From assembly GCA_005772955.1 (NCBI GenBank), contig SXID01000175.1, positions 1 through 35,236 of the forward strand: 35,236 bases of DNA, in the 5' to 3' direction. The DNA comes from Planctomycetia bacterium (GTDB lineage: Bacteria > Planctomycetota > Planctomycetia > Gemmatales > Gemmataceae). The notes under the pieces were generated by a model, which did no database searches, was not told the origin of the DNA, and worked only from the letters and a program-made list of their open reading frames with translations. A program made the position numbers and the translations under genes. This document shows, one piece after another, positions 14,327-21,827 of this stretch; the stretch's first letter is position 1; the number at the start of each line of letters is the position of its first letter.

Positions 14327-16087
14327 CTATGGGTTGGCGGTAGCGATCTGGTTCGGGCTGGTGTGTTGTCCAGTGCCGGGTTCGAAGCGGCCGAACGTGA
14401 CGACGGCGATGTCGTCGTTCTGGGCGCGGCCGTCGGCGTGCATGCGGACTGCATCGACCAGACGCATGCCGAGGTTTTTGGCACGCTGGCCGTCGGTGTC
14501 GTGAGCCGAGTTGTCGGGGGCTAGACACTGGCTCAGGGCCTCATCGCCGAACATCTTACTGGCCTGGTTCATCGCGTCGGTCACGCCATCGGTGAATGCG
14601 GTGACCGTGTCACCTCTACCCAGCTTCACGGTCACCTGTCCGAACGGGTAGCCGGGCAGGGTGCCGATGGGCAACCCAGTGTCGTCGAGAGAGATCACGT
14701 CGATCAGTTGGTCGGTGGCCGCGCGGTACAGTTTTGGACTCATGTGTCCGGCGTTCACGATGGTCAAGGCGTGTTCGATCGGGTCGAGAACCATGACCGC
14801 GAGGGTCACGAACCGATCGCCCAGCGCACCGTTGCTCATCTGGTCGTTGAGCAGACACACGGCCTGTGCCAGGTCGGGCACGGTGAGCAGGCAGAAGCGG
14901 ACCTCAGAACTGAGTTTGGCGACGAGCAGCGCCGCGGGAACCCCCTTGCCGGCCACGTCGGCGACCACGATCGCAAGCCGGCCGTCGCGCAACGGGATGA
15001 AGTCGTAGTAGTCGCCGCCGACGGTCTGGGCCGGGGAGTAGTGCGCGTAGAACTCGTACCCTTTCAGGTCGGGAAGCGTCTGTGGCAGGAACCCGAGTTG
15101 CACCTTGCGGGCCAACTCGACTTCCTTCGCTTCCTTCTGCTGCTCGAGCATCTGCGCCAGCATCCGGGCCTTCTCGATGGAGATACCCACGAGGTTAGCG
15201 ACGATGGTGAGCAGGTTCAGGTCGTCGATGCTGAACTTCTTCGCGCGGTCCTGGGTGTCGAGTTGCATCGCACCGATTGGTCGTCCTTCGGACGAGGCGA
15301 GCGGCACGCACATGACGGACCGGATCTTGAACTCGGCAATGGAAACCGCCGGGCCGAGCATTGCGTCGTTCGAAGCGTCTACGCTGAGGTACGATTGCAT
15401 CGAGTCGATGGTTTTCTTCACTATGGTTTTGCTGAACCGCATGTCTTCCTGGGAGGCGCGGCGGCACTTGACCACCTTGGGCCGCGCCCGACCGTTCTCG
15501 TCAAGCAGCAGGACTAAGCACCGGTCGGCCTGCTTGAACACGCTGAACAGCGTATCCGCAATCTGAGCGAACAATGGATCGAGTTCGATCACGCGGGACA
15601 GGCTCGTACTGATCTCCAGGAGCGTGCGGAGTCGGTCTGACGGGGTCACTTCCAGGAGACTCTGCGCGTTGCCTTTGCCCTGGGTGGCCTCGATGGTGGT
15701 CTGGCCGCTGTCCTCTACCTCGTCTTCGTCGCGGCCCTTGGTGTAGATGCCCGCCGGAAGCGGTTGCGGCTTGACCGCACGCTCGTCGTCGAACCGGAAC
15801 AGGAAGTCGCAGATCTTGATCCGGTCATCCGGCTTGAGCGCCAGGCGTGAGGGGGGCAAAATTTCCTTGCTGTTCACGAACGTGCGGTTCCGGCTCTTCA
15901 GGTCTTCGATGTAGAACTGCCCGCCGGCGCGCACGATCTGCGCGTGCTTGCGGCTCACCGCGTGGTGCGGGATGACGATCTGGCACTCTCTCTCGTCGCG
16001 CCCGATCACGAACATGTCCCCGTCCAGGGGGATAGTCTTGCTCGGGGCGGCTCCTTCGGGAGCCTTTAGCAGTATGAGTGATGGCAT
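14327..16087 (-). CDS. FHA-GAF-SpoIIE (PP2C) serine phosphatase
   Basis: The product is 586 residues from ATG 16087, where the FHA domain begins; a start further upstream would add an unlike leader. Residues about 15-95 form an FHA phosphothreonine-binding domain: FVIGRDE, SRKHAQI and SRNRTFVN, where the usual Gly of NGT is Arg. Residues about 155-310 form a GAF sensory domain. Residues about 340-575 form a PP2C-type SpoIIE/RsbU phosphatase with AQTVGGDYYDF, VADVAGKGVPAALL, AFTDGVTDAMN and QNDDIAVVTF carrying metal-binding Asp residues. RsbU-like proteins dephosphorylate anti-anti-sigma factors in partner-switching pathways. No STAS or HPK partner lies in the window. It is monocistronic. Confidence 0.93.
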   Translation of the reverse strand: MPSLILLKAPEGAAPSKTIPLDGDMFVIGRDERECQIVIPHHAVSRKHAQIVRAGGQFYIEDLKSRNRTFVNSKEILPPSRLALKPDDRIKICDFLFRFDDERAVKPQPLPAGIYTKGRDEDEVEDSGQTTIEATQGKGNAQSLLEVTPSDRLRTLLEISTSLSRVIELDPLFAQIADTLFSVFKQADRCLVLLLDENGRARPKVVKCRRASQEDMRFSKTIVKKTIDSMQSYLSVDASNDAMLGPAVSIAEFKIRSVMCVPLASSEGRPIGAMQLDTQDRAKKFSIDDLNLLTIVANLVGISIEKARMLAQMLEQQKEAKEVELARKVQLGFLPQTLPDLKGYEFYAHYSPAQTVGGDYYDFIPLRDGRLAIVVADVAGKGVPAALLVAKLSSEVRFCLLTVPDLAQAVCLLNDQMSNGALGDRFVTLAVMVLDPIEHALTIVNAGHMSPKLYRAATDQLIDVISLDDTGLPIGTLPGYPFGQVTVKLGRGDTVTAFTDGVTDAMNQASKMFGDEALSQCLAPDNSAHDTDGQRAKNLGMRLVDAVRMHADGRAQNDDIAVVTFGRFEPGTGQHTSPNQIATANP

Positions 16088-16188
16088 GAGCAGCGCCCGT
16101 AATGTTGAGGATGGCACGGGCCGTGAATGACGACAAGAAATCAATACGAATGGTACTGCTGCGGCGCGCTTTCCGCAAGCAACCAACT

Positions 16189-16217
16189 TGGGTCGGTGGT
16201 CATGTGCAAGATAGAAT
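16189..16217 (+). promoter_or_regulatory. Candidate promoter for the small gene at 16428
   Basis: TTGGGT (16189-16194) and TAGAAT (16212-16217) have a 17-base spacer. If active, its transcript would carry the 145-bp inverted-repeat element as a structured leader. Confidence 0.4.
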
Positions 16218-16234
16218 ACGCTTATCCAGAGTGG

Positions 16235-16379
16235 TAGGAGTTCCGCAGTTGGGGTCCGAACGCATCGCTTTCGTCGAGCAAAGGCTACTTGCCGTCGCTG
16301 TACTTGTCATTCATGCGTAGCGTGCTGTTGGCTGATGGCCAGAAATCGGCAGTCCCAGACCCCAACTGCGGAACTCCTA
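16235..16379. repeat. MITE/REPIN-like element with perfect 22-bp terminal inverted repeats
   Basis: Bases 16235-16256, starting TAGGAGTTCCGCAG, are exactly inverted at 16358-16379. The 101-base interior is unrelated to the ends and has no open frame of note. Similarity stops at both outer edges. There is no obvious target duplication of more than two bases. The size and structure fit a non-autonomous element or REP doublet. It lies between a candidate promoter and the start of the small gene at 16428. Confidence 0.8.
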
Positions 16380-16427
16380 TGTGCGTCGGACAACATCCAG
16401 GTAATGGAATTATTGAGGGGGATAATC

Positions 16428-16700
16428 ATGGCAGGAAAGAAACGCCAGCCGCGGAAGAAAGCCAAATCCACGGTCGCCGGCGTGGTCGGCGTGGGGCTGG
16501 ACGGCGAAGACGGGCACACGCGCGTCACCCGCACCGAGGAAACGGTCCTCGTCGGCGGCTCCGCCGAAACGCATGAACGCATGCAAGAGACCGCGATTCG
16601 GTTCAGTGAGAACCTGGAAAAGCGGGGCAAGACGATTCAGGAGGCGTCTGCCCGCGAGGTGATGGACCTGCTCCGCGACGCTATCGAGAAGACGGGCTGA
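16428..16700 (+). CDS. Small conserved-looking protein of unknown function
   Basis: This 90-residue protein starts at ATG 16428 with a strong GAGGGG seven bases upstream. The N-terminus is very basic (MAGKKRQPRKKAK). The middle is Gly/Val-rich with GVGLDGEDGHTRVTRTEE. The C-terminal half is predicted helical, with ERMQETAIRFSENLEKRG and EVMDLLRDAIEK. There is no signal peptide or membrane segment. I do not recognise a family. A basic tail with amphipathic helices could suit a nucleic-acid-binding or regulatory protein, but that is a guess. It sits upstream of the sigma factor and is separated from it by a hairpin. Confidence 0.65.
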   Translation: MAGKKRQPRKKAKSTVAGVVGVGLDGEDGHTRVTRTEETVLVGGSAETHERMQETAIRFSENLEKRGKTIQEASAREVMDLLRDAIEKTG

Positions 16701-16708
16701 CCACCCAC

Positions 16709-16739
16709 GGCGACCCCGCCCACAAGGGCGGGGGTCGCC
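16709..16739 (+). terminator. Terminator-like hairpin after the small gene
   Basis: GGCGACCCCGCCC pairs with GGGCGGGGGTCGCC across the loop ACAA, with one bulged G. It lies eight bases after the stop codon of the small gene. The sequence that follows (AAATCTGG) lacks a T-tract, so termination would be weak or rho-assisted. Confidence 0.55.
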
Positions 16740-16772
16740 AAATCTGGCGGCGCGAGCCGCGAACACCATTTC

Positions 16773-16800
16773 TGAAACCCCTCATTGCGTTCGCGGGTAC
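16773..16800 (+). promoter_or_regulatory. Possible ECF-type promoter upstream of the sigma gene
   Basis: TGAAACCCC (16773-16781) resembles the AAC-containing -35 element typical of ECF sigma factors. About 16 bases later lies GCGGGTAC (16793-16800). The position, about 20-50 bases before the sigma gene's start codon, would suit autoregulation. This rests on a motif resemblance only. Confidence 0.3.
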
Positions 16801-16821
16801 TCCTTCAACAGAGGGCCGGTC

Positions 16822-17391
16822 GTGTTAGCCGACGCCGTGCTCGTGAAACGGTGCCTGACCGGTTGCCCGGTTGCGTCACGCGAACTTGTCGAACGGTTTG
16901 CACCCGACGTGATCGCGGTATGTCGGCGGTTGCTCATCAACGAACACGACGCTGAGGACGTGACGCAGGAAGTGTTCATCCGCGTGTTCCGCAGCTTGGT
17001 GCGGTGGGACGGCGAACGCCCGCTGCGCCCGTGGGTGTTGGGCATCGCGGTCAACCGCTGTCGCACCGCGATTGGCAAGCGTGCTAAGGCGCCGGTCATT
17101 GCTGACTACCTCGACGAATCACCCGACTTAAAACCGGCCGACGATTCAGTGGAACTCGCACGTGAGATCCGTGCCGCCGTGGACGCCCTCCGCACCGAGT
17201 ACCGGGAAGTGTTCGTCTTGTTTCACGAACAAGGACAGCCTTACGAAGAGATCGCGGAAGCGGTGGGGCGGCCGGTCGGCACCGTGAAGACATGGCTTCA
17301 CCGCGCCCGGCTCGAAATACTGGACCGGTTGAGATGTCGCGGGCTGGTGCCCGAAGAAGTGTTGCCCAAAACACCCATCAGTCCAGGGTGA
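16822..17391 (+). CDS. ECF sigma factor (sigma-70 family)
   Basis: The product is 189 residues from GTG 16822, with AGAGGG six bases upstream. Region 2 is seen in LINEHDAEDVTQEVFIRVFR and RPWVLGIAVNRCRTAIGKR. Region 4 is seen in ALRTEYREVFVLFHEQGQPYEE and VGRPVGTVKTWLHRARLE, the helix-turn-helix that reads the -35 box. It lacks regions 1 and 3, as ECF factors do. Four bases separate its stop codon from the start of a gene encoding a zinc-finger membrane anti-sigma factor, so the two are almost certainly co-expressed and functionally paired. Confidence 0.94.
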   Translation: MLADAVLVKRCLTGCPVASRELVERFAPDVIAVCRRLLINEHDAEDVTQEVFIRVFRSLVRWDGERPLRPWVLGIAVNRCRTAIGKRAKAPVIADYLDESPDLKPADDSVELAREIRAAVDALRTEYREVFVLFHEQGQPYEEIAEAVGRPVGTVKTWLHRARLEILDRLRCRGLVPEEVLPKTPISPG

Positions 17392-17395
17392 GCGA

Positions 17396-18160
17396 ATGTC
17401 GATGCCTTACGATCCCTTCAACAATACCGAACCGGCCGCGCCAGAGTGCCGCGCGACCGTGGACGGCATTCAGCGCGCGCTCGACGGCGACGCTTCGCCC
17501 GAAACGCTCGACGCGAATCCGCACTTCGGTGCGTGTGTTTCGTGCCGCTCGCGTCTGCGTGCCGCTCGCGTGCTGCTCGCGGTTCTCGCGAACCCCGAAC
17601 CGGTCGCGGTGCCTTCGGGCTTTGCCGAGCGCGTCGTCAAGGCGATGTGGGAAGACCAGCACACGCGCTCGCGGCGCGGCGTGTACAAGGCGACCGCGTG
17701 GCTCGCGCTCGCGGCGGCGATTCTCGTTGCCGCCTTCGCGATTCTGAGCCGGCCGCGCCCGCATCCAAAAGACCCGTCGAACTGGTTGCCTCCTCGCGAA
17801 ACTGCGAAGCCACTGGAAGTCGCTCCAGAACCGCGTGCGAAGACGCCCGCGCCGGCCCCGGAACCGCGCCCGATCAACATCGGTGCGGAGTTCGCGAAGG
17901 CGGAACAGGCGCTCCGCGATGCGCCCAAGCCGCTGACGGATTCCGTCGCCGTCGCGCCGAGGTTGCTCAATGCGCTGACCGCTGCGTTCACGAAGCCAGC
18001 CACGCCGATGGGCGACATACTCGAACCGGCCCGCAAGTCGATCGCGGATCTGCCTGACGCGGCCCGCATCGGCTTCGAACCGGTCACCGGCACCACGCAG
18101 AAAGCGTTTGACCGCCTGTTACGCGACGTCGCATCCGTGAAGCCGAAACCCAACTCGTAA
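17396..18160 (+). CDS. Zinc-finger (ZAS) membrane anti-sigma factor
   Basis: This 254-residue protein has the anti-sigma zinc motif HxxxCxxC at H43, C47 and C50 (NPHFGACVSC). A single membrane helix follows at about 98-117 (TAWLALAAAILVAAFAI). The C-terminal 135 residues are outside the membrane, starting Pro/Arg-rich (PRPHPKDP, APAPEPRP) and ending in a helical part. This is the usual layout for a cytoplasmic ECF-binding domain tethered to an extracytoplasmic sensor tail. It starts four bases after the sigma gene. It should hold the sigma factor inactive until an envelope signal acts; the signal is unknown. Confidence 0.88.
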   Translation: MSMPYDPFNNTEPAAPECRATVDGIQRALDGDASPETLDANPHFGACVSCRSRLRAARVLLAVLANPEPVAVPSGFAERVVKAMWEDQHTRSRRGVYKATAWLALAAAILVAAFAILSRPRPHPKDPSNWLPPRETAKPLEVAPEPRAKTPAPAPEPRPINIGAEFAKAEQALRDAPKPLTDSVAVAPRLLNALTAAFTKPATPMGDILEPARKSIADLPDAARIGFEPVTGTTQKAFDRLLRDVASVKPKPNS

Positions 18161-18188
18161 CGAAGTCCCTTCACCGAGCTTTTCCCTC

Positions 18189-19901
18189 ATGCTCCCTCGC
18201 TCCGCTCTCGTCGTCGCGGTTCTGCTCGGCCTCGGTGCGCCGGTCTTCGCCGCGCCGCCGGCGCCGCGCGACGAGGTGCTGCGCCTCGCTCCGAACGATT
18301 TCGCGATCGTGTTCGTGGCGCAGAACCTGCGAGACCACGTGAAGGACGTGAGCGAGTCGCCGTTCGCGGAGTGGTTCCTGACTTCGCCGCTAGGCAAGCA
18401 CCTTCTGAATTCCAACGACTTCAAGAAGCTCATCGACTCCGCGACGCCCATCCTCGGCGTGCTCGGCCTCACGCCCACAGACCTGCTTCACGACATCATC
18501 GGCGATGCGGTTGTGTTCGCGTACGCACCCGCGCCACCGAACGACCCGAAGGGCGAGCGATCCGTAATCCTCATTCGCCCGCGGAAGCCGGAATCGCTCG
18601 CGAAGGTGATCGGCACTCTCAACGACCTCCAGACCAAGTCGAAGGAGCTGAAGTCGCTGGTCGAACGCAAGCACGAGGGCGCGGCGTACTTCGAACGTCA
18701 GAAGCCCGAGGGCCCGTCCGACTTCTACTGCTTCCGCGACGGCGTGTTCGCGTTCTCGCAATCGGAAGCCGACATCAAGGCGGTTATCGAGCGCGACAAA
18801 GCAGCGGAGAAAAACGTCCCCGTTCTGGTCGAACGCATGACGAAACTCGGCGTGCTTGATGCCGCCGTGGTGCTGTTGGTGAACCCGAGGGCGCTCGACG
18901 CGGAACTCGCGGCGAAGGTGAAGAACGCGAAGCCGGACGAGAAAGCCTTTCTCGCGAAGTTCGAGGAAGTGTGGGCCGCTACCGACGCGGCGGCGCTCTA
19001 CCTGTCGGTCGGCAAAGACGCCGAACTCGGTATGTCGCTGCACTTCGCACCGGACAAGTTACCCGCGAACGCGAAGACGTGGCTCGTGGGCGAGCGCACA
19101 CCGTCGGCGCTGTGGGCAAGCGTGCCCGACAACGCGCTGTTCGCGGTCGCGGGCCGCGTGAAGGCGAACGGCCTCATCGACGTGCTGACGGCGCTCGCTC
19201 CGATGGAAGGCAAACCCAGCATTCGCGAGACGCTGGAACAGACACTCGGACCGATCGTCGGGAAGGACAAACTGCCGCTGGTGCTGGACGCGCTCGGCCC
19301 GGACTGGGCGCTGTGGGTCACGCCGCCCGCGAAGGGCGCGACCGCACCGGTGGTGGTCGTCGCGGTGAAGGTACAGACGGATGGCCCGAAGGGAACTGAG
19401 GCGTCGAAGGCGATGATTCAAACGCTGGAGTACGGTTTCCAGGTGGCACGCGTCGCGTACAACGCGAAGCACAAGGATCAGATCGAACTCAAAGAGGAGA
19501 AGGACGGCGACGCGGTCATCAAGACGCTGACGGGCGATGTGTTCCCGGTCGGCCTCCGGCCGTGCTTCGCGCTGAAGGGCGGCTACCTGCTCATCGCCAC
19601 TTCACCGGACGCGATCAAGTCGTTCCGGGCGCCGACCGGAGAGCCGAAGCCGGGCGGCGACGTGCCGCTGGCGCGCTTCAACGCGGTATCGGTCCGTGCC
19701 TATCTGACGACGCACGCGGCTGAACTCGCGAAGCTCCTGGCGACCACCGGTGCGGGTGACGAGAAGACGCTAGCGGAGCAACTCGGCGTGCTGACGCTGG
19801 TGTTGGAACCTGTGGATAAGGTGGAACTACTCACCCGCGGCGATGCCAATGGGCTGAAACTGATGCTCCGAGTGAAGACTGCGAAGCCGCTGAAGAAGTG
19901 A
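18189..19901 (+). CDS. Large secreted protein of the sigma-factor operon (DUF3352-like)
   Basis: This 570-residue protein has a signal peptide ending VFA. The mature part opens APPAPRDEVLRLAPNDFAIV and has long alternating alpha/beta stretches with repeated phrases such as DFYCFRDGVFAFSQSEADIKAVIER and ALKGGYLLIATSPDAIKSF. These 'display value/flag as fit' segments resemble DUF3352-type secreted proteins; I am not certain of the family. No catalytic motif is seen. It follows the anti-sigma gene by 28 bases with no terminator, so it is probably part of the same transcript. It could be the sensed component or the output of the sigma system. Confidence 0.72.
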   Translation: MLPRSALVVAVLLGLGAPVFAAPPAPRDEVLRLAPNDFAIVFVAQNLRDHVKDVSESPFAEWFLTSPLGKHLLNSNDFKKLIDSATPILGVLGLTPTDLLHDIIGDAVVFAYAPAPPNDPKGERSVILIRPRKPESLAKVIGTLNDLQTKSKELKSLVERKHEGAAYFERQKPEGPSDFYCFRDGVFAFSQSEADIKAVIERDKAAEKNVPVLVERMTKLGVLDAAVVLLVNPRALDAELAAKVKNAKPDEKAFLAKFEEVWAATDAAALYLSVGKDAELGMSLHFAPDKLPANAKTWLVGERTPSALWASVPDNALFAVAGRVKANGLIDVLTALAPMEGKPSIRETLEQTLGPIVGKDKLPLVLDALGPDWALWVTPPAKGATAPVVVVAVKVQTDGPKGTEASKAMIQTLEYGFQVARVAYNAKHKDQIELKEEKDGDAVIKTLTGDVFPVGLRPCFALKGGYLLIATSPDAIKSFRAPTGEPKPGGDVPLARFNAVSVRAYLTTHAAELAKLLATTGAGDEKTLAEQLGVLTLVLEPVDKVELLTRGDANGLKLMLRVKTAKPLKK

Positions 19902-19959
19902 TGCGCTTGGGAGGGCCGCAATCATCGGACGGTCGCGGCTATCGTGCGTCAAGTCGCTG

Positions 19960-20115
19960 CCCCTCGCCCGCTGCGTGTCGCGATGCGCGACACGCAGCGA
20001 CCTCTCCCCGCCGAGCGCGACTCGCGCCGGGAAGCCGCACGAAGACACGGACAACCCCACCTCTCAGAGGTCGTCGCCTGGCCGCGCATCGCGGCCTGCG
20101 GCGGGTGAGGGGCTT
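19960..20115. repeat. Long imperfect REPIN-like palindrome
   Basis: The region opens GCCCCTCGCCCGCTGCG and closes CTGCGGCGGGTGAGGGGC, so the ends are inverted versions of each other. Inside lies a perfect 14-bp stem, CGCTGCGTGTCGCG (19969-19982) with CGCGACACGCAGCG (19986-19999), around a 3-base loop. The element fills most of the 219-base gap between the convergent sigma operon and pectate lyase genes. It belongs to the CCCCTC/GAGGGG family seen at 240 and 5779. Confidence 0.7.
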
Positions 20116-20120
20116 TGGCT

Positions 20121-21542
20121 CTACTTTTTCGTCACCCCAAGATACTCGCTCAGTACCTCCACGTTCTTGCTAAACACCGCACTCGACAAATACTTGAAGT
20201 CAGTCGCGAACTTCGGCTGGCCCACCAACCGCTCGCCCCCGTACACGCTCACCCACTTGCCGTCCGCGTCCAACTCCTTCACGATGCGACGCACCTCTGC
20301 TTCGAGTTCCTTCGCGGTTCGCACTTTCACTACCGGCGCGGCGCCCGACTTCGCGGCGTCGTAGTCCTTCTTGATCTGCTCGAAATGCGCGGACTGCTTC
20401 CAGCCGTAGTGACCCGGCGCGGCCGAGTCGTCGTAGGTCAGCTCGTATCGCGCGTTCATGTACAGTGGCTTGTTCGTTTTGAACTCGTAGAACCGCGCGA
20501 CTTTCCCATCCGGCAGCAGCGACTTGTTGAAGTACGCGAGCGCCTTCGGCAGCGGTTCCAGATATTTCTTGTCGCCCGTGTAGCGCGCGATCTTGATGAG
20601 CGTGGTCATCGCGTCTTGTGACTCCCAACCGGTGATCGCGCTCGGCTCGAACTTCCGCGCCCAGATCGGCACCATCTCGAAACCATACTGCTGACACCAA
20701 CCTGGCTGCGGGTCCGGCATCTGCGCCGCGATCAGGAACTCACCCAGTTTCTCGATCGCGGTCTTGTACTTCGTGTCCTTGTAGGTCTGGTGTGCTTCGA
20801 CCAATACCGCGAACACGGTTCCCGCGAGGCCGTCGTTGAGGGTGGGGTAGTCCCAGTAGTTCTTGACGCGGCCTTCGGTCTTCCAGTCGTAATCGGGGAA
20901 CTTCGCCTTGCCAGTTACCTTCGTGTCAACTGGCTTCTGCCACACCTGTGGGAAACCGCCGTTGGAGAACTGCGCCTTCAGCAGCGAGGAAAGGCCGTAG
21001 GTCGCGGCTTCGTGAATCGCCTTGTCCTTGAAGTCGAGAGAGCGGTCGGCGCGCATGAGCATCAGGAGTGCCGCTTGCGTCTGGTCGTCGTCGAGCGACG
21101 ATACGTTCCAGTTCCCGCCCTTGCCGTTGCGGTACTTGCCCATGCGGTTCGCCTTCGCGAAGTGGATCGTCTGCGTCCACCCGCCGGATTCGAGTTGGCC
21201 GTAAACCAGAGCGCCGGCCGTGTCGCGTGCGGAATCCAGGTAGAACTTGTCGCCGGTCGCTTCGTGGGCTTTGAGGTACGCCATTCCGACCGTCGGCGTG
21301 CCGGGCGGTTGCACGAAGAGGATGTCTACGCTCGCGACGCCTTCGCCCCACCGCTGTTTTAGGTCGGGCGTGTAGTAGTACACGTACCCGCCGTGGCTCG
21401 CGACCTTGTCGCGGTAGAACGTCGCGGACTTCTTGAGCGCCTTCTCGGCGTCGTCGCGAAGTGCGGCGCCGGGTTGTTGTGCTGAGAGTGGGGCGACGCA
21501 GCATACAAGAATGAGAACGCTGCGCGAGAACGTGCGTGACAT
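20121..21542 (-). CDS. Pectate lyase, PL10-type (Pec_lyase)
   Basis: This 473-residue protein starts at ATG 21542 with a GAGGG site upstream. A signal peptide ends LSAQQ. The catalytic part shows signatures of family 10 polysaccharide lyases: YYTPDLKQRWGEG, VQPPGTPTVGMAYL, ESGGWTQTIHF, SSLDDDQTQAALLML and PDPQPGWCQQYGFEMVPIWAR followed by KFEPSAI. These enzymes cleave polygalacturonate by beta-elimination. The C-terminal 120 residues (from PLYMNARYELTYDD) extend beyond the minimal (alpha/alpha)-toroid. The product should act outside the cytoplasm on pectin. No transporter or other pectin gene accompanies it. Confidence 0.88.
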   Translation of the reverse strand: MSRTFSRSVLILVCCVAPLSAQQPGAALRDDAEKALKKSATFYRDKVASHGGYVYYYTPDLKQRWGEGVASVDILFVQPPGTPTVGMAYLKAHEATGDKFYLDSARDTAGALVYGQLESGGWTQTIHFAKANRMGKYRNGKGGNWNVSSLDDDQTQAALLMLMRADRSLDFKDKAIHEAATYGLSSLLKAQFSNGGFPQVWQKPVDTKVTGKAKFPDYDWKTEGRVKNYWDYPTLNDGLAGTVFAVLVEAHQTYKDTKYKTAIEKLGEFLIAAQMPDPQPGWCQQYGFEMVPIWARKFEPSAITGWESQDAMTTLIKIARYTGDKKYLEPLPKALAYFNKSLLPDGKVARFYEFKTNKPLYMNARYELTYDDSAAPGHYGWKQSAHFEQIKKDYDAAKSGAAPVVKVRTAKELEAEVRRIVKELDADGKWVSVYGGERLVGQPKFATDFKYLSSAVFSKNVEVLSEYLGVTKK

Positions 21543-21545
21543 CAG

Positions 21546-21569
21546 TAGCCCTCTGTCTGAGTGGGGCTA
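21546..21569 (-). promoter_or_regulatory. Hairpin that could cover the pectate lyase ribosome binding site
   Basis: TAGCCC (21546-21551) and GGGCTA (21564-21569) pair across 12 bases. On the minus strand the stem includes the GAGGG ribosome binding site of the lyase gene. It might limit translation, but the stem is only six pairs. Confidence 0.3.
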
Positions 21570-21571
21570 TC

Positions 21572-21760
21572 TTACGCCATCGGTAGCGAACGCCGGCCTT
21601 TCACTTCTGGTTCCGCGTCGGGCGCCGCGCACTTGCCGCAGCCGGAACCGCAACCGGGTTTCGACGCGCCGAACCATGTCTTCCACGTCGCGCGCAGGAT
21701 GTATCCGGCCGCGAACGCGACGACCACACCGACCGCGACGAGTTGAAGTGTTGTGGACAT
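21572..21760 (-). CDS. FeoB-associated Cys-rich membrane protein
   Basis: This 62-residue protein has one membrane helix at about 5-22, an Arg/Lys patch (ILRATWKTWF), then GCGSGCGKC with C37, C41 and C44. Such small proteins commonly follow feoB and are annotated as FeoB-associated Cys-rich proteins. Here it lies 67 bases downstream of feoB on the same strand, with a palindrome in the gap. The Cys cluster could bind iron or a regulatory metal on the cytoplasmic side. The Trp-rich linker resembles the family pattern. Confidence 0.82.
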   Translation of the reverse strand: MSTTLQLVAVGVVVAFAAGYILRATWKTWFGASKPGCGSGCGKCAAPDAEPEVKGRRSLPMA

Positions 21761-21769
21761 AGGCCAATC

Positions 21770-21819
21770 CGCTCCGCGGCAAGCCGCGAATCAGGCCGCT
21801 CGCGGCTTGCCGCGTAGCG
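21770..21819. repeat. REP-like inverted repeat between feoB and the Cys-rich gene
   Basis: CGCTCCGCGGCAAGCCGCGA (21770-21789) is inverted at 21800-21819 with one mismatch in 20, around a 10-base centre. It lies inside the feo transcription unit, so it could stabilise upstream feoB RNA or reduce read-through into the downstream gene. Confidence 0.75.
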
Positions 21820-21827
21820 GGTGTTGC

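Larger units (their letters stand above)
16088..16427. other. 340-base divergent intergenic region
   Basis: This is the only gap over 300 bases. It separates the leftward phosphatase from a rightward small gene. It holds a candidate rightward promoter (16189-16217), a MITE-like element (16235-16379) and the ribosome binding site of the small gene (GAGGGG at 16415-16420). No supported small gene or RNA is visible in it. Confidence 0.7.
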
